Positions 52,919-64,000 of a stretch of 64,000 bases of DNA are shown in pieces. The position numbers were made by a program, and so were the translations under genes. The notes beneath the pieces were generated by a model. The model ran no database searches and was not told where the DNA came from. It saw nothing but the letters and a program-made list of their open reading frames with translations. The stretch lies in contig NC_091312.1 of the NCBI RefSeq assembly GCF_038502225.1, positions 25,605,347 to 25,669,346 on the forward strand, read 5' to 3'. The DNA comes from Cherax quadricarinatus (taxonomy: Eukaryota; Arthropoda; Malacostraca; Decapoda; Parastacidae). The first letter of the stretch is position 1. Each line of letters opens with the position of its first letter.

Positions 52919-53098
52919 AGCGGTGGAAGTAGTGGTTGTAGCAGAGGTGGTAATGGTGGTGGTAGTGGTGGTGGTAGCGGTGGTGGTAGTAGTGGTGGTG
53001 ACAGTGGTGGTGACAGTGGTGATGACAGTGGTGGTAACAGTGATGGTGGTGGTGGTGGTAGTAGTAGTGGTGGTGGTGGCAACAGTGGTGGTAACAGG
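52919..53098. repeat. GGT-rich repeat, short counterpart
   Basis: About 180 bp of ggtggtagtggtggt-type repeat. It lies at the same relative place behind GPx copy 2 as the 1.9-kb array lies behind copy 1. Confidence 0.9.
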
Positions 53099-53139
53099 GG
53101 AAAAGCAGGGGAGCCACAGCTACTGTACGAGAGCTCTGA

Positions 53140-53410
53140 GTGAATATTCGTGGGCCTAGACTCTTTTAATATGCTACCAGCAGCTATCAGAAATATTACT
53201 GGAACCAGTATGGAGGTCTTCAAGATGAATCAACTGGATCACTACCTCTGCGATGAGCAAGATCAACTAAGTTGTGATGAATATGTGGGCTGGCAGGCTG
53301 CCAACATCAACATCTTGGTCAACCGGGGAATCACCAGGGATGCTTGGTCGAGGCCCCGAGCCGCGGGAGTAGGAAAACTCCAGAAACAAATCACAAGTAA
53401 ATCGCAAATT
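53140..53410 (+). mobile_element. LINE C-terminal remnant (duplicated locus, copy 2)
   Basis: The frame reads LDSFNMLPAAIRNITGTS then YVGWQAANINILVNRG, a LINE ORF C-terminus. It matches 43960-44240 in copy 1. Confidence 0.75.
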
Positions 53411-53799
53411 GGTATCGATATTAACTAGATTTTATATCTCTCAGGCAAACTCTCAGTGGGTGGGAAAAGATATATTGAGATTTTAAACTACAGATGGGCA
53501 GGTCGCAGCTATTCGAAATTCAGACTGAGACAGTGTCTACATGCAATAATTGCCATCACCCATCCCAAACAAAATAACTTACTGATGTCTTTTATCTAGA
53601 AGTGTAGAGGCGACCTGGGAATTATTCACCCAACGAGCATGAGAACCAGTGTCGTGAGATATCTCTGTAATTTGTTAAAGCGACTTGTAGTGGCCACCAC
53701 AAGTATATTTCCTGGTAACCAGTGATCACCAGCACGAGGGTTCATATTTCAGGATGACTAACCTTAGTGTCAAGCTTGCTAGGAGTCAGCCATCTGGGC

Positions 53800-54115
53800 G
53801 CAGTCAGCTCACACACTGAGGTCCGGGGTTCGAATCTCCTCCGGTACGGCTGAAAAACATTAGGGACGTGTTTCCATAAGACACCTGCTGTCCCTGTCCC
53901 TGTTCACCCATCAGTTTCAAATGGGTACCTGGGTGTTAGTCGACTGGTGTGGGTCGCATCCTGGGACAAAGCTGACCTAACATGCCGGAAATGCTAAGCA
54001 TAACAAGCGGCTTTCTATATAGTAGTATGTCATTGATGTCAGCTATGGTATGTATACCTTGTACATGTATTTGTAGTAAATAAAGATATTATTATTATTA
54101 TTATTATTACTATTA
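53800..54115 (+). mobile_element. tRNA-derived SINE inside the duplicated segment
   Basis: The head has cagtcagctcacacactgag and ggggttcgaatctcc (B box). The body is gactggtgtgggtcgcatcc, and the tail ends in aaataaagat plus ATT repeats. Copy 1 of the duplication lacks it, so it inserted afterwards. Confidence 0.85.
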
Positions 54116-54290
54116 TTCCATGACTGGCGCTGGTCTTGTTGGTCCTTCGTCCACATTTATCCTGAAAGAATAAGTAAACATAGATTTTATTAGAGTAAAC
54201 TTATCGCCTCACAAGTTCCCACAGCGATCCTCAAAATATTTATCATCAATCAATGCATTTTTACACATACTAAAATCATATACAGATATA

Positions 54291-54468
54291 TACATGATGT
54301 TTCACTCGTAGGAGGCCCTGAGTTGGTACTCCCGTGGCTGCAACCATCTTGTTTGTATATTATATTTGCAGTAAATGATATCGTTTACTACAGACATAAT
54401 ATTCAAACAAGATGGATGCAACTACGGGAGTACCAGCTCAGGGCTTCATACGACTGAAACACCCTGTA
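54291..54468. mobile_element. Palindromic Tc1/mariner-type MITE
   Basis: The 178-bp segment is a near-perfect palindrome centred on GATATC (54377-54382). Its ends carry tacatgatgtttcactcgta and the inverted tacagggtgtttcagtcgta form, and it is flanked by TA on each side (54289-54290 and 54469-54470). It is absent from the matching place in duplication copy 1. Confidence 0.82.
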
Positions 54469-55074
54469 TAAATGTATTCTTACGTATAAAATGTTGTATT
54501 AGAACAAAATGTTGCGGTGATAATGAGAAGCTTATCCATTCATCTAATATACGTAATTGGTCTAGTTTATGTCCATAACAACTGAGAAATATAAATATTA
54601 TAATGGTGAATATTATAATTGTCAGTGGCTACGATGGTCGACTTGCAAGGTCTCAGTGTGGGAGTGATGGTGGTGTTAGCGTGAGGCTGAGCAGGTGTCT
54701 TCCCGGACAGGTGGAGAGCAACTGCCTCTGTCATGTACTCGTTCACTATTTTAGTTATTGTGAAACTACACAATATATTTGCTCGCTAATATATCCTTGA
54801 AGTATGTGGAAACAGTAATATAAATTATATTAAAAAATATGTAGAGTTAATATTAAAATCATGACTATTATTTATGGAATTGTTTGTAAATTATTTTGTA
54901 TAGTGGAATCAATATAAAAAAAAGGTTAAACCCAACAGTTGCATAGGTTTTTTAACTATATTAGTAAATTGGCTAACACAGCCTAAACTTATGGAGTATC
55001 ATACTTTTTTAAAAGGAGCATCATCAAAATTGGTACCTACTCACTCCACTAACAATCCCAATCATTCCACAAGC

Positions 55075-55130
55075 CGGGTCACCATATGGAGAAGACCCGG
55101 GCCGGAAGTACCGGCAAACCTCTAATGAAT
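55075..55130 (+). repeat. Short copy of the gggccgg retro-repeat end
   Basis: agacccgggccggaagtacc, then an AATG tandem tail. Related to the 3' ends at 7365 and 56390. Two gaagccgatc-type boxes follow at about 55170 and 55285. Confidence 0.5.
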
Positions 55131-55589
55131 GAATGAATCCCAATCATTCTCAAGGTAGGGTACATTAGTGGTAAAAGTTTGAAGCTGATCAGGAATGGTC
55201 TATATAAAATTTACGAGAGGGCACCTGTAGATACCAATAGTTGCATGAACCTTTCCATAGTTAGAGCATACCAGCTTCGAAAATTTGGAGCCAGTCGAAA
55301 GAAGCATTATCATGTTATAAACAAAAATATTGAGGAAAGGCAAAAATCAAACAATCGCTTAAAGGTACCCTTAGGGACTACCTTCAGATGCTTTTAGAGT
55401 ATTGGAAAATGGAGAGCACTCAGACTGCTGAGTCCAGCACCGGTAAGACAGAGATGGCTGCTGTCCTTGCCAGCCAAAGGGTCATGACTACCCTGCCTTC
55501 ACGTATGCTCTTAGATATCACTGCTTTGCCGTGCCTCTGTCTCAGGTGATTTTTCACTGACGAAAGAAAAAAAGCTGAAGGGGGACAAT

Positions 55590-55690
55590 CACGGGTGGTG
55601 TCTCACAGGCTACTGTCTTAGGACCTTCATTATTCATAATATTTGTTAGTGATTACAATATTTGACCACAAAGCAATGTATGTAGATTCT
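55590..55690 (+). mobile_element. LINE reverse transcriptase scrap
   Basis: One frame reads SQATVLGPSLFIIFVSDYN, the reverse-transcriptase block usually read as PQGSVLGPLLF. Only this block is left. Confidence 0.6.
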
Positions 55691-55699
55691 CAGACGTTA

Positions 55700-56190
55700 C
55701 TGAAGAACGTAATGTACTAAAAAATTCGGGCAGAAAATTAAGTAATGCTTCTCCGTGTTGACAAAAACCACAACCATGAATAAAAAAAAGAGTGACACTG
55801 GATGTGGACTCGAAATTGTACCAGACACTTATAAATCTTATCGAAAAATGGGTCTGGTAATGATGATTAATATTGTCCTCAAATCAAGACAGCATTTATT
55901 GGTTTTATATTTTGAAGATGTATTATAAACACTATTGTTTATAATACATTTTGTATTATTTTACTTAATTTTGTATACAACACTACGTTATGGATTTTTT
56001 TTTCAGATATATAAAGGAGAACATTACTGCACCTACGCATCATTTGTTTCTTTTATAAATATATATTTTAAGAAGATAAAAAATTATTGAAATGATTAAA
56101 GAAGAGAGTGAAATGTAGAGAGAGTGGATCGACACCATGCCTAACCCTTCTAGGGCAGGGTAGGTGCCTGAGTCCGAGCCTTTAGCTCAT
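55700..56190. other. Non-coding stretch
   Basis: AT-rich; nothing recognised. Confidence 0.5.
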
Positions 56191-56194
56191 AAGA

Positions 56195-56430
56195 CTGTCA
56201 TTCCCATTTGCCCCCTTGGGGCGGGGATGGCAGACCAGAGAGGCCTAGCTTGTGGCTAGGCCTGGGGACAGTTGGTCCCAAAGATGAGGAGGTACTTGTG
56301 CCTCCTCCCATGGGAGACTTAGGTCTCAGACACTCCCTAAAGAGGGAGCCAAGGCCGGGCCACCACTTGGAAAAGGCCCGGGCCGGGAGAATACCGGCTA
56401 ATCTTTAATAATAATAAATAATAATAATAG
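56195..56430 (+). repeat. Dispersed retro-repeat, copy 2, with AATAAT tail
   Basis: Extended similarity to 7140-7385, with a cleaner 3' end: gaaaaggcccgggccgggag, then aataataataaataataata. Confidence 0.7.
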
Positions 56431-56769
56431 AGAGAGTGATGAACTAAACAGTGAGTTATGAAAATAAAGTGATGAAAATATCCAATTATGGTAGGAACCG
56501 TAACAATGTATTACATTTAAACAGATGTGGATTCAGTAAAAATATAGATGTGCAGTGATGTAGATTGAATTATTATAGATATGTGTAAGACATTGACGAA
56601 CAGCCTTAATTGATATACAGTAACTGATTCGTTATGAAAACGATAATCATACAATAATCATGGTTGGTCTGGTGTTGTTCATTAGAACTACTGTAATAAC
56701 TTTTAAGGGAAATTATGTTATCCCTTATTGTTTCTCTGATTGATCCACCTGAACAATCTGAAGCCATTA

Positions 56770-57028
56770 CACGTAATACATTCCTGCGTCTGAACACCTG
56801 TAATACATTCCTGCGTCTGAAGACCTGTAATACATCCCTGTGTCTGAAGACCTGTAATAAATCCCTGCGTCTGAACACCTGTAATACATCCCTGCGTCTG
56901 AACACCTGTAATACATCCCTGCGTCTGAACACCTGTAATACATCCCTGCATCTGAACACCTGTAATACATCCCTGCATCTGAACACCTGTAATACATCCC
57001 TGCGTCTGAACACCTTCAATACGTCCCA
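56770..57028. repeat. 27-bp minisatellite upstream of GPx copy 3
   Basis: About nine and a half units with core catccctgcgtctgaacacc. Because 27 is a multiple of three, frames stay open on both strands; I regard these as repeat artefacts. Confidence 0.92.
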
Positions 57029-57271
57029 TATGTTAAAACAAATTGAATAATGCACACACATAATACATCAAGTGCCTGAACAACTTGTACACAGCACACG
57101 TGATGCATTCGGTGCGTCTATACAACTTGTGTAATGTCATCGCCAGACAGACACTGCCGTACTAGATTCCTGAGAGACAGATGCAGAATTTTCTCTGCTT
57201 TACTCATTACCAATCATAGTCAATGAAAAAGTCTACAAATGAAACATGTCGCCCACTGCACCTGGCTCATA

Positions 57272-57329
57272 TGTCCTTCACATAGATGAAGGACGTCTAT
57301 GTGAAGGACAGACGGTGCTACATATAAAT
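57272..57329 (+). promoter_or_regulatory. GPx copy 3 promoter: inverted repeat and TATA box
   Basis: TGTCCTTCACATAGA (57272-57286) and TCTATGTGAAGGACA (57296-57310) form a perfect 15-bp inverted repeat with a 9-base spacer. TATAAA follows at 57324-57329, 40 bases before the ATG. The layout is like copy 2, but the sequence is different and has no ARE match. Confidence 0.7.
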
Positions 57330-57368
57330 GAGCACCAGAAGATACCTATTAGAGGCAGTGTTGGCACC

Positions 57369-58871
57369 ATGACCCGGTTACTGCCGCTGCTGTTGAGTGC
57401 TGCCCTGCTGAGCCCAGGGCTCGCGGATATCATACCTCGTCGTGAATGCGGGGAAATTGAAGGCGACATTTACCAGTTCTCGGCCAGTTCGCTGGAGAAT
57501 GGAACTAACGTCAGTTTTGAGGAGTTCAGAGGCAAGGTGGGTAGCTATTATGTTGCAAGGTTATGTTTACATTAGTATTACCTCATAATTATTTATTGAT
57601 CATTGTAGCAGGTAGGATATAAACACTGGCTGTCTGAAGAAAGTAATAAAAAATAGTCATGATTTATTTTAATTTTGTCCTTAACCATTGCAACAGAAGA
57701 ATTTTCAAATCTCAGAGCAATGTAACATTGCCGTATTGCGCTGTTTCTGAAAACATTTCGCGTTCAGATACAAAAATTCTGTCATAAAAATCTTTAGATT
57801 GAATGTGTGATGTGTGTGTTTGTGTGTTCTGCAGGTGCTGTTGGTGATCAACTTGGCCACCTACTGCTCACGAACCATAGTCTCTTACAACCAAATGAAT
57901 GCACTCGCCGAGTTCTACGTAGATGAGGACTTCGAAATTCTGGGCTTTCCCTGCAATCAGTTTAATTTGGTAACATGTATAACAATAGAATTTGTTTATG
58001 GAATCGTCATTTGTTTCACATAGTTTAGTTTTTAAAATATGCAGCATCAGCAGGTCTCTATAAATATGATATTTCTTGCTCATCTCTATTTTTTGAACAC
58101 AGCACGAACAGGGAGCCAATAGTGAGATCATGAACGGTATCCGATATGTTCGTCCAGGTGACGGATTTGAGCCTCTGATCACCATGTTTGAGAAGACTGA
58201 GGTGAATGGCAATAATGAGCACCCACTCTTTACATTCTTAAAGGTAAGTTAACAAACAATCTACTTATCTAATCAGTACACATGAGTCCACATCTAACGT
58301 TGAATTACAACTCACAACCAAAAGAGTTGGGTGTATGTCTTAAGTCTCTAATTATATGACTGAACTCTTACGAACGTGTGAGCTGTATATTTATTTTTAC
58401 GTATGGTGGCACTAATGGTGTATGTTTGATTATGTTATGCTGTTTCATTTTGCTTATGTTAGCCTCACTGTTAACCAAAGTTCCACTCAGTATCTTCCTT
58501 GACACTGTTAGCCACCACTCCTCCAAGAGGCGTCCGTGTACTTGTCTTAGAAGACAACTGATGCTCGTAACTATATTTCTTCTGTCTAAGAATTTAAGAA
58601 TAGGCAAGTTGGCCTCTTCTTTGGCCATTTCTAATTTTTGAACATTATTAACTTTGATACTTGTTTGGGTTTTATTTAGAGTGCTTGCGAGTCTACATAC
58701 ACTGAGTTCTACTCTGGCCTCTTTTATGAGCCCATAAGAATTGGAGACATTCAATGGAACTTCGAGAAATTCCTGATTGGTAAAGATGGCAAGCCTTACG
58801 TACGCTACCATCCAACAGTTGAAGATCCCGAGGACCTCAAGGATGACATCAACACTCTTCTCAACGCTTAA
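57369..58871 (+). CDS. GPX: Secreted glutathione peroxidase, Cys form (copy 3)
   Basis: Exons 57369-57536, 57835-57969, 58103-58243 and 58680-58871 (TAA) give 211 residues, all phase 0. I chose the ATG at 57369 over the in-frame ATG at 57246 because it begins the conserved signal peptide ([16 protein letters not shown]) and lies after the TATA box. The catalytic residue is Cys (TGC 57865-57867) in NLATYCSRT; Gly-Leu after it has become Ser-Arg. The catalytic Gln is His (CAC 58103-58105, in NQFNLHEQG). FPCNQF and WNFEKF remain. Exon 3 is nearly identical to copy 1. The frame is intact, so a gene product is expected, but its peroxidase chemistry is doubtful. Confidence 0.93.
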
Positions 58872-58982
58872 AACCTTCTCGAGGACTTCACTCTCTTCGT
58901 GAGGACACCTACCTCCTAACCTTGGACTTCCAACTGAGTTTCCGCAAGCTGCCTTTGTCCATTCTCATGCAGCATCCCGCCT

Positions 58983-58994
58983 ATGATGATGCTG
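58983..58994 (+). promoter_or_regulatory. SECIS deletion scar in GPx copy 3 3' UTR
   Basis: The 5' half of the ancestral SECIS is recognisable (ATGATGATGCTG). It then joins directly to aagagtgtggccactt, which in copy 2 lies beyond the SECIS. The apical loop, the 3' stem and the TGA core are gone. Confidence 0.85.
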
Positions 58995-59119
58995 AAGAGT
59001 GTGGCCACTTGTGCATTCTGGCTGCCACTTTCCTGCCTATGGGATGCTGCAGCGGCTGGGCTGGACGAGGTCACTCGAAGCCAAAGATACTGATCAGTAC
59101 TACAATTATAAAATAGTAA

Positions 59120-59650
59120 TTAAAAACATGTCATCAAGCAGCTATTTTGTATACATTAACTTACATCTATACACATTAAAATGGTAGAGGGGTCGAATCA
59201 GACGAAAATACCTACAGAAAATATAAATCAGTAATGATTAAAATGTTGCATAAAAACATTAAAAATAATTTGCATTAAACTGGTGTGGGACTCAGCACCC
59301 AATAATACATGCTAATGAAATATTTCTGTATTGACCGTCGTATTTATTTTTAAGAATAAGAAGAGTGTTTCATTACAGTTGACATCTTAACCAAAAATGG
59401 GAAAAGAAGTTAAACCTTTGACTTAGGCAAAACCCATAGGCTCATTATCACATTGAAGAGAAGATACACGCAAAATAAGATAAACATGAAAAATAAGATA
59501 CACAATGAAAAATAAGATACACACATGCAAAATAAGATACAAATACAAAATAAGCTTTTATTGGAACAACGTTTCTCTCTCTATCTTAGAATTTTATTGG
59601 ATCGTTAAATAAGCAAAAGGAATTATTATTTCCTTCCACAGTACATCACA
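59120..59650. other. AT-rich spacer before the satellite
   Basis: No gene. A few tandem aaaataagatacac-like units occur at about 59465-59550. Confidence 0.55.
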
Positions 59651-59652
59651 GA

Positions 59653-62600
59653 GTACTAATACATGGTTGTGCACACTACCATGTGTACTGATACAAGGTT
59701 GTGCACACTACCATGTGTACTGATACAAGGTTGTGCACACTACCATGTGTACTGATACAAGGTTGTGCACACTACCATGTGTACTGATACAAGGTTGTGC
59801 ACACTACCATGTGTACTGATACAAGGTTGTGCACACTACCATGTGTACTGATACAAGGTTGTGCACACTACCATGTGTACTGATACAAGGTTGTGCACAC
59901 TACCATGTGTACTGATACAAGGTTGTGCACACCACCATGTGTACTGATACAAGGTTGTGCACACTACCATGTGTACTGATACAAGGTTGTGCACACCACC
60001 ATGTGTACTGATACAAGGTTGTGCACACCACCATGTGTACTGATACAAGGTTGTGCACACTACCATGTGTACTGATACAAGGTTGTGCACACTACCATGT
60101 GTACTGATACAAGGTTGTGCACACTACCATGTGTACTGATACAAGGTTGTGCACACTACCATGTGTACTGATACAAGGTTGTGCACACTACCATGTGTAC
60201 TGATACAAGGTTGTGCACACTACCATGTGTACTGATACAAGGTTGTGCACACTACCATGTGTACTGATACAAGGTTGTGCACACTACCATGTGTACTGAT
60301 ACAAGGTTGTGCACACTACCATGTGTACTGATACAAGGTTGTGCACACCACCATGTGTACTGATACAAGGTTGTGCACACTACCATGTGTACTGATACAA
60401 GGTTGTGCACACCACCATGTGTACTGATACAAGGTTGTGCACACCATCATGTGTACTGATACAAGGTTGTGCACACCACCATGTGTACTGATACAAGGTT
60501 GTGCACACCACCAGGTGTACTGATACATGGTTGTGCACACCACCATGTGTACTGATACAAGGTTGTGCACACCACCATGTGTACTGATACATGGTTGTGC
60601 ACACCACCATGTGTACTGATACAAGGTTGTGCACACCACCATGTGTACTGATACAAGGTTGTGCACACTACCATGTGTACTGATACAAGGTTGTGCACAC
60701 TACCATGTGTACTGATACAAGGTTGTGCACACTACCATGTGTACTGATACAAGGTTGTGCACACTACCATGTGTACTGATACAAGGTTGTGCACACTACC
60801 ATGTGTACTGATACAAGGTTGTGCACACTACCATGTGTACTGATACAAGGTTGTGCACACCACCATGTGTACTGATACAAGGTTGTGCACATCACCATGT
60901 GTACTGATACAAGGTTGTGCACACTACCATGTGTACTGATACAAGGTTGTGCACACCACCATGTGTACTGATACAAGGTTGTGCACACTACCATGTGTAC
61001 TGATACAAGGTTGTGCACACCACCATGTGTACTGATACAAGGTTGTGCACACCACCATGTGTACTGATACAAGGTTGTGCACACTACCATGTGTACTGAT
61101 ACAAGGTTGTGCACACTACCATGTGTACTGATACAAGGTTGTGCACATCACCATGTGTACTGATACAAGGTTGTGCACACCACCATGTGTACTGATACAA
61201 GGTTGTGCACACCACCATGTGAACTGATACAAGGTTGTGCACACTACCATATGTACTGATACAAGGTTGTGCACACCACCATGTGTACTAATACATGGTT
61301 GTGCACATCACCATGTGTACTGATACAAGGTTGTGCACACCACCATGTGTACTGATACAAGGTTGTGCACACCACCATGTGTACTGATACAAGGTTGTGC
61401 ACACCACCATGTGTACTGATACAAGGTTGTGCACACCACCATGTGTACTGATACAAGGTTGTGCACACCACCATGTGTACTGATACATGGTTGTGCACAC
61501 CACCATGTGTACTGATACAAGGTTGTGCACACCACCATGTGTACTGATACAAGGTTGTGCACACCACCATGTGTACTAATACATGGTTGTGCACATCACC
61601 ATGTGTACTGATACAAGGTTGTGCACACCACCATGTGTACTGATACAAGGTTGTGCACACCACCATGTGTACTGATACAAGGTTGTGCACACCACCATGT
61701 GTACTGATACAAGGTTGTGCACACCACCATGTGTACTGATACAAGGTTGTGCACACCACCATGTGTACTGATACAAGGTTGTGCACACCACCATGTGTAC
61801 TGATACAAGGTTGTGCACACCACCATGTGTACTGATACAAGGTTGTGCACACCACCATGTGTACTAATACATGGTTGTGCACATCACCATGTGTACTGAT
61901 ACAAGGTTGTGCACACCACCATGTGTACTGATACAAGGTTGTGCACACCACCATGTGTACTGATACAAGGTTGTGCACACCACCATGTGTACTGATACAA
62001 GGTTGTGCACACCACCATGTGTACTGATACAAGGTTGTGCACACCACCATGTGTACTGATACATGGTTGTGCACACCACCATGTGTACTGATACAAGGTT
62101 GTGCACACTACCATATGTACTGATACAAGGTTGTGCACACCACCATGTGTACTAATACATGGTTGTGCACATCACCATGTGTACTGATACAAGGTTGTGC
62201 ACACCACCATGTGTACTGATACAAGGTTGTGCACACCACCATGTGTACTGATACAAGGTTGTGCACACCACCATGTGTACTGATACAAGGTTGTGCACAC
62301 CACCATGTGTACTGATACATGGTTGTGCACACCACCATGTGTACAGATACAAGGTTGTGCATACCACCATGTGTACTGATACAAGGTTGTGCACACCACT
62401 ATGTGTACTGATACAAGGTTGTGCACACCACCATGTGTACTGATACAAGGTTGTGCACACCACCATGTGTACTGATACATGGTTGTGCACACCACCATGT
62501 GTACTGATACAAGGTTGTGCATACCACCATGTGTACTGATACAAGGTTGTGCACACCACCATGTGTACTGATACAAGGTTGTGCACACCACCATGTGTAC

Positions 62601-64000
62601 TGATACAAGGTTGTGCACACCACCATGTGTACTGATACAAGGTTGTACACACCACCATGTGTACTGATACAAGGTTGTGCACACCACCATGTGTACTGAT
62701 ACAAGGTTGTGCACACCACCATGTGTACTGATACAAGGTTGTGCACACCACCATGTGTACTGATACAAGGTTGTACACACCACCATGTGTACTGATACAA
62801 GGTTGTGCACACCACCATGTGTACTGATACATGGTTGTGCACACCACCATGTGTACTGATACAAGGTTGTGCACACCACCATGTGTACTGATACAAGGTT
62901 GTGCACACCACCATGTGTACTGATACAAGGTTGTGCACACTACCATGTGTACTGATACATGGTTGTGCACACCACCATGTGTACTGATACAAGGTTGTGC
63001 ACACCACCATGTGTACTGATACAAGGTTGTGCACATCACCATGTGTACTGATACAAGGTTGTGCACACTACCATGTGTACTGATACATGGTTGTGCAAAT
63101 CACCATGTGTACTGATACAAGGTTGTGCACACTACCATGTGTACTGATACATGGTTGTGCACACCACCATGTGTACTGATACAAGGTTGTGCACACTACC
63201 ATGTGTACTGATACATGGTTGTGCACACCACCATGTGTACTGATACAAGGTTGTGCACACCACCATGTGTACTGATACAAGGTTGTGCACATCACCATGT
63301 GTACTGATACAAGGTTGTGCACACTACCATGTGTACTGATACATGGTTGTGCACATCACCATGTGTACTGATACAAGCTTGTGCACACCACCATGTGTAC
63401 TGATAAGAGGTTGTGCACACCACCATGTGTACTGATACATGGTTGTGCACACCACCATGTGTACTGATACAAGGTTGTGCACACCACCATGTGTACTGAT
63501 ACATGGTTGTGCACACCACCATGTGTACTGATACAAGGTTGTGCACATCACCATGTGTACTGATACAAGGTTGTGTACACCACCATGTGTACTGATACAA
63601 GGTTGTGCACACCACCATGTGAACTTATACAAGGTTGTGCACACCACCATGTGTACTGATACAAGGTTGTGCACACCACCATGTGAACTTATACAAGGTT
63701 GTGCACACCACCATGTGTACTGATACAAGGTTGTGCACACCACCATGTGAACTTATACAAGGTTGTGCACACCACCATGTGTACTGATACAAGGTTGTGC
63801 ACACCACCATATGAACTGATACAAGGTTGTGCACACCACCATGTGAACTTATACAAGGTTGTGCACACCACCATGTGAACTTATACAAGGTTGTGCACAC
63901 CACCATGTGTACTGATACAAGGTTGTGCATACCACCATGTGTACTGATACAAGGTTGTGCACACCACCATGTGTACTGATACAAGGTTGTGCACACCACC
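59653..64000. repeat. 32-bp satellite array, about 136 units, runs off the window
   Basis: The unit contains tgtactgatacaaggttgtg followed by cacaccaccat. Variants change accacc to actacc or atcacc, tacaagg to tacatgg, and near the end gtgtactg to gtgaactt. Between about 61288 and 62172 a 9-unit (288-bp) higher-order pattern repeats. The minus strand lacks stops in all frames, so long open frames appear; they are repeat artefacts. Confidence 0.96.

Larger units (their letters stand above)
53411..54800. repeat. Segmental duplication, distal part of copy 2
   Basis: Matches 44241-45300 in order and orientation. It is interrupted by a SINE (about 53800-54115) and a palindromic MITE (54291-54468), both absent from copy 1. 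Confidence 0.8.

Noticed and set aside
56718..57061. Open frames over the 27-bp repeat
   Set aside because: The period is a multiple of three, so frames remain open on both strands without selection.
57246..57368. Upstream in-frame ATG extending GPx copy 3
   Set aside because: It would start before the TATA box and precede the signal peptide with non-conserved sequence; the ATG at 57369 aligns with copies 1 and 2.
59836..63999. Long minus-strand open frames (up to 304 codons) rich in CTTLYQYTW
   Set aside because: They are translations of the 32-bp satellite and occur in every frame.

Overview
The window looks like nuclear DNA of an arthropod, most likely a decapod crustacean. It has small exons in a sea of AT-rich introns, very long CA, GA, TA, TTA and TGG microsatellites, tRNA-headed SINEs, BEL/Pao and LINE retroelements, and insect/crustacean-style secreted glutathione peroxidases. 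The organism assignment is inference; no rRNA or mitochondrial marker is present.

Layout. 1-11.7 kb is repeat-rich non-coding DNA: a 35-bp tandem repeat, an insertion with 13-bp target duplications that splits an older reading frame, LINE fragments, and a solo BEL LTR. 11.77-28.38 kb holds the last four recognisable exons of a plus-strand gene for a WSC-domain-type (WSCD) sulfotransferase. Its 12.3-kb intron (13118-25423) carries a 10.55-kb BEL/Pao retrotransposon with two 678-bp LTRs. That element was itself hit by an inverted-repeat element inside its reverse transcriptase and by LINE sequence inside its integrase. 28.9-35.4 kb is repeats: a minus-strand LINE 3' part with RNase H, and SINEs.

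36.0-58.9 kb carries three plus-strand, four-exon, secreted glutathione peroxidase (GPx) genes with identical exon phases. The middle gene (50547-52166) has an in-frame TGA at the catalytic position and a convincing SECIS hairpin in its 3' UTR, so it should be a selenoprotein. The outer two genes encode Cys at that codon. Their 3' UTRs carry remnants of the same SECIS: one with the second half of the K-turn core mutated, one with most of the element deleted. Both Cys genes have also lost the catalytic Gln. The first two GPx genes lie in a segmental duplication that includes their downstream DNA. In that DNA a GGT-rich array grew to about 1.9 kb beside copy 1 but is only 180 bp beside copy 2.

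The last 4.3 kb (from 59.65 kb to the end) is a 32-bp satellite with a local 288-bp higher-order repeat. The main biological story is the GPx cluster: a selenium-dependent enzyme beside selenium-independent paralogs, with promoter inverted repeats (one containing an antioxidant-response-element match) just upstream of TATA boxes.
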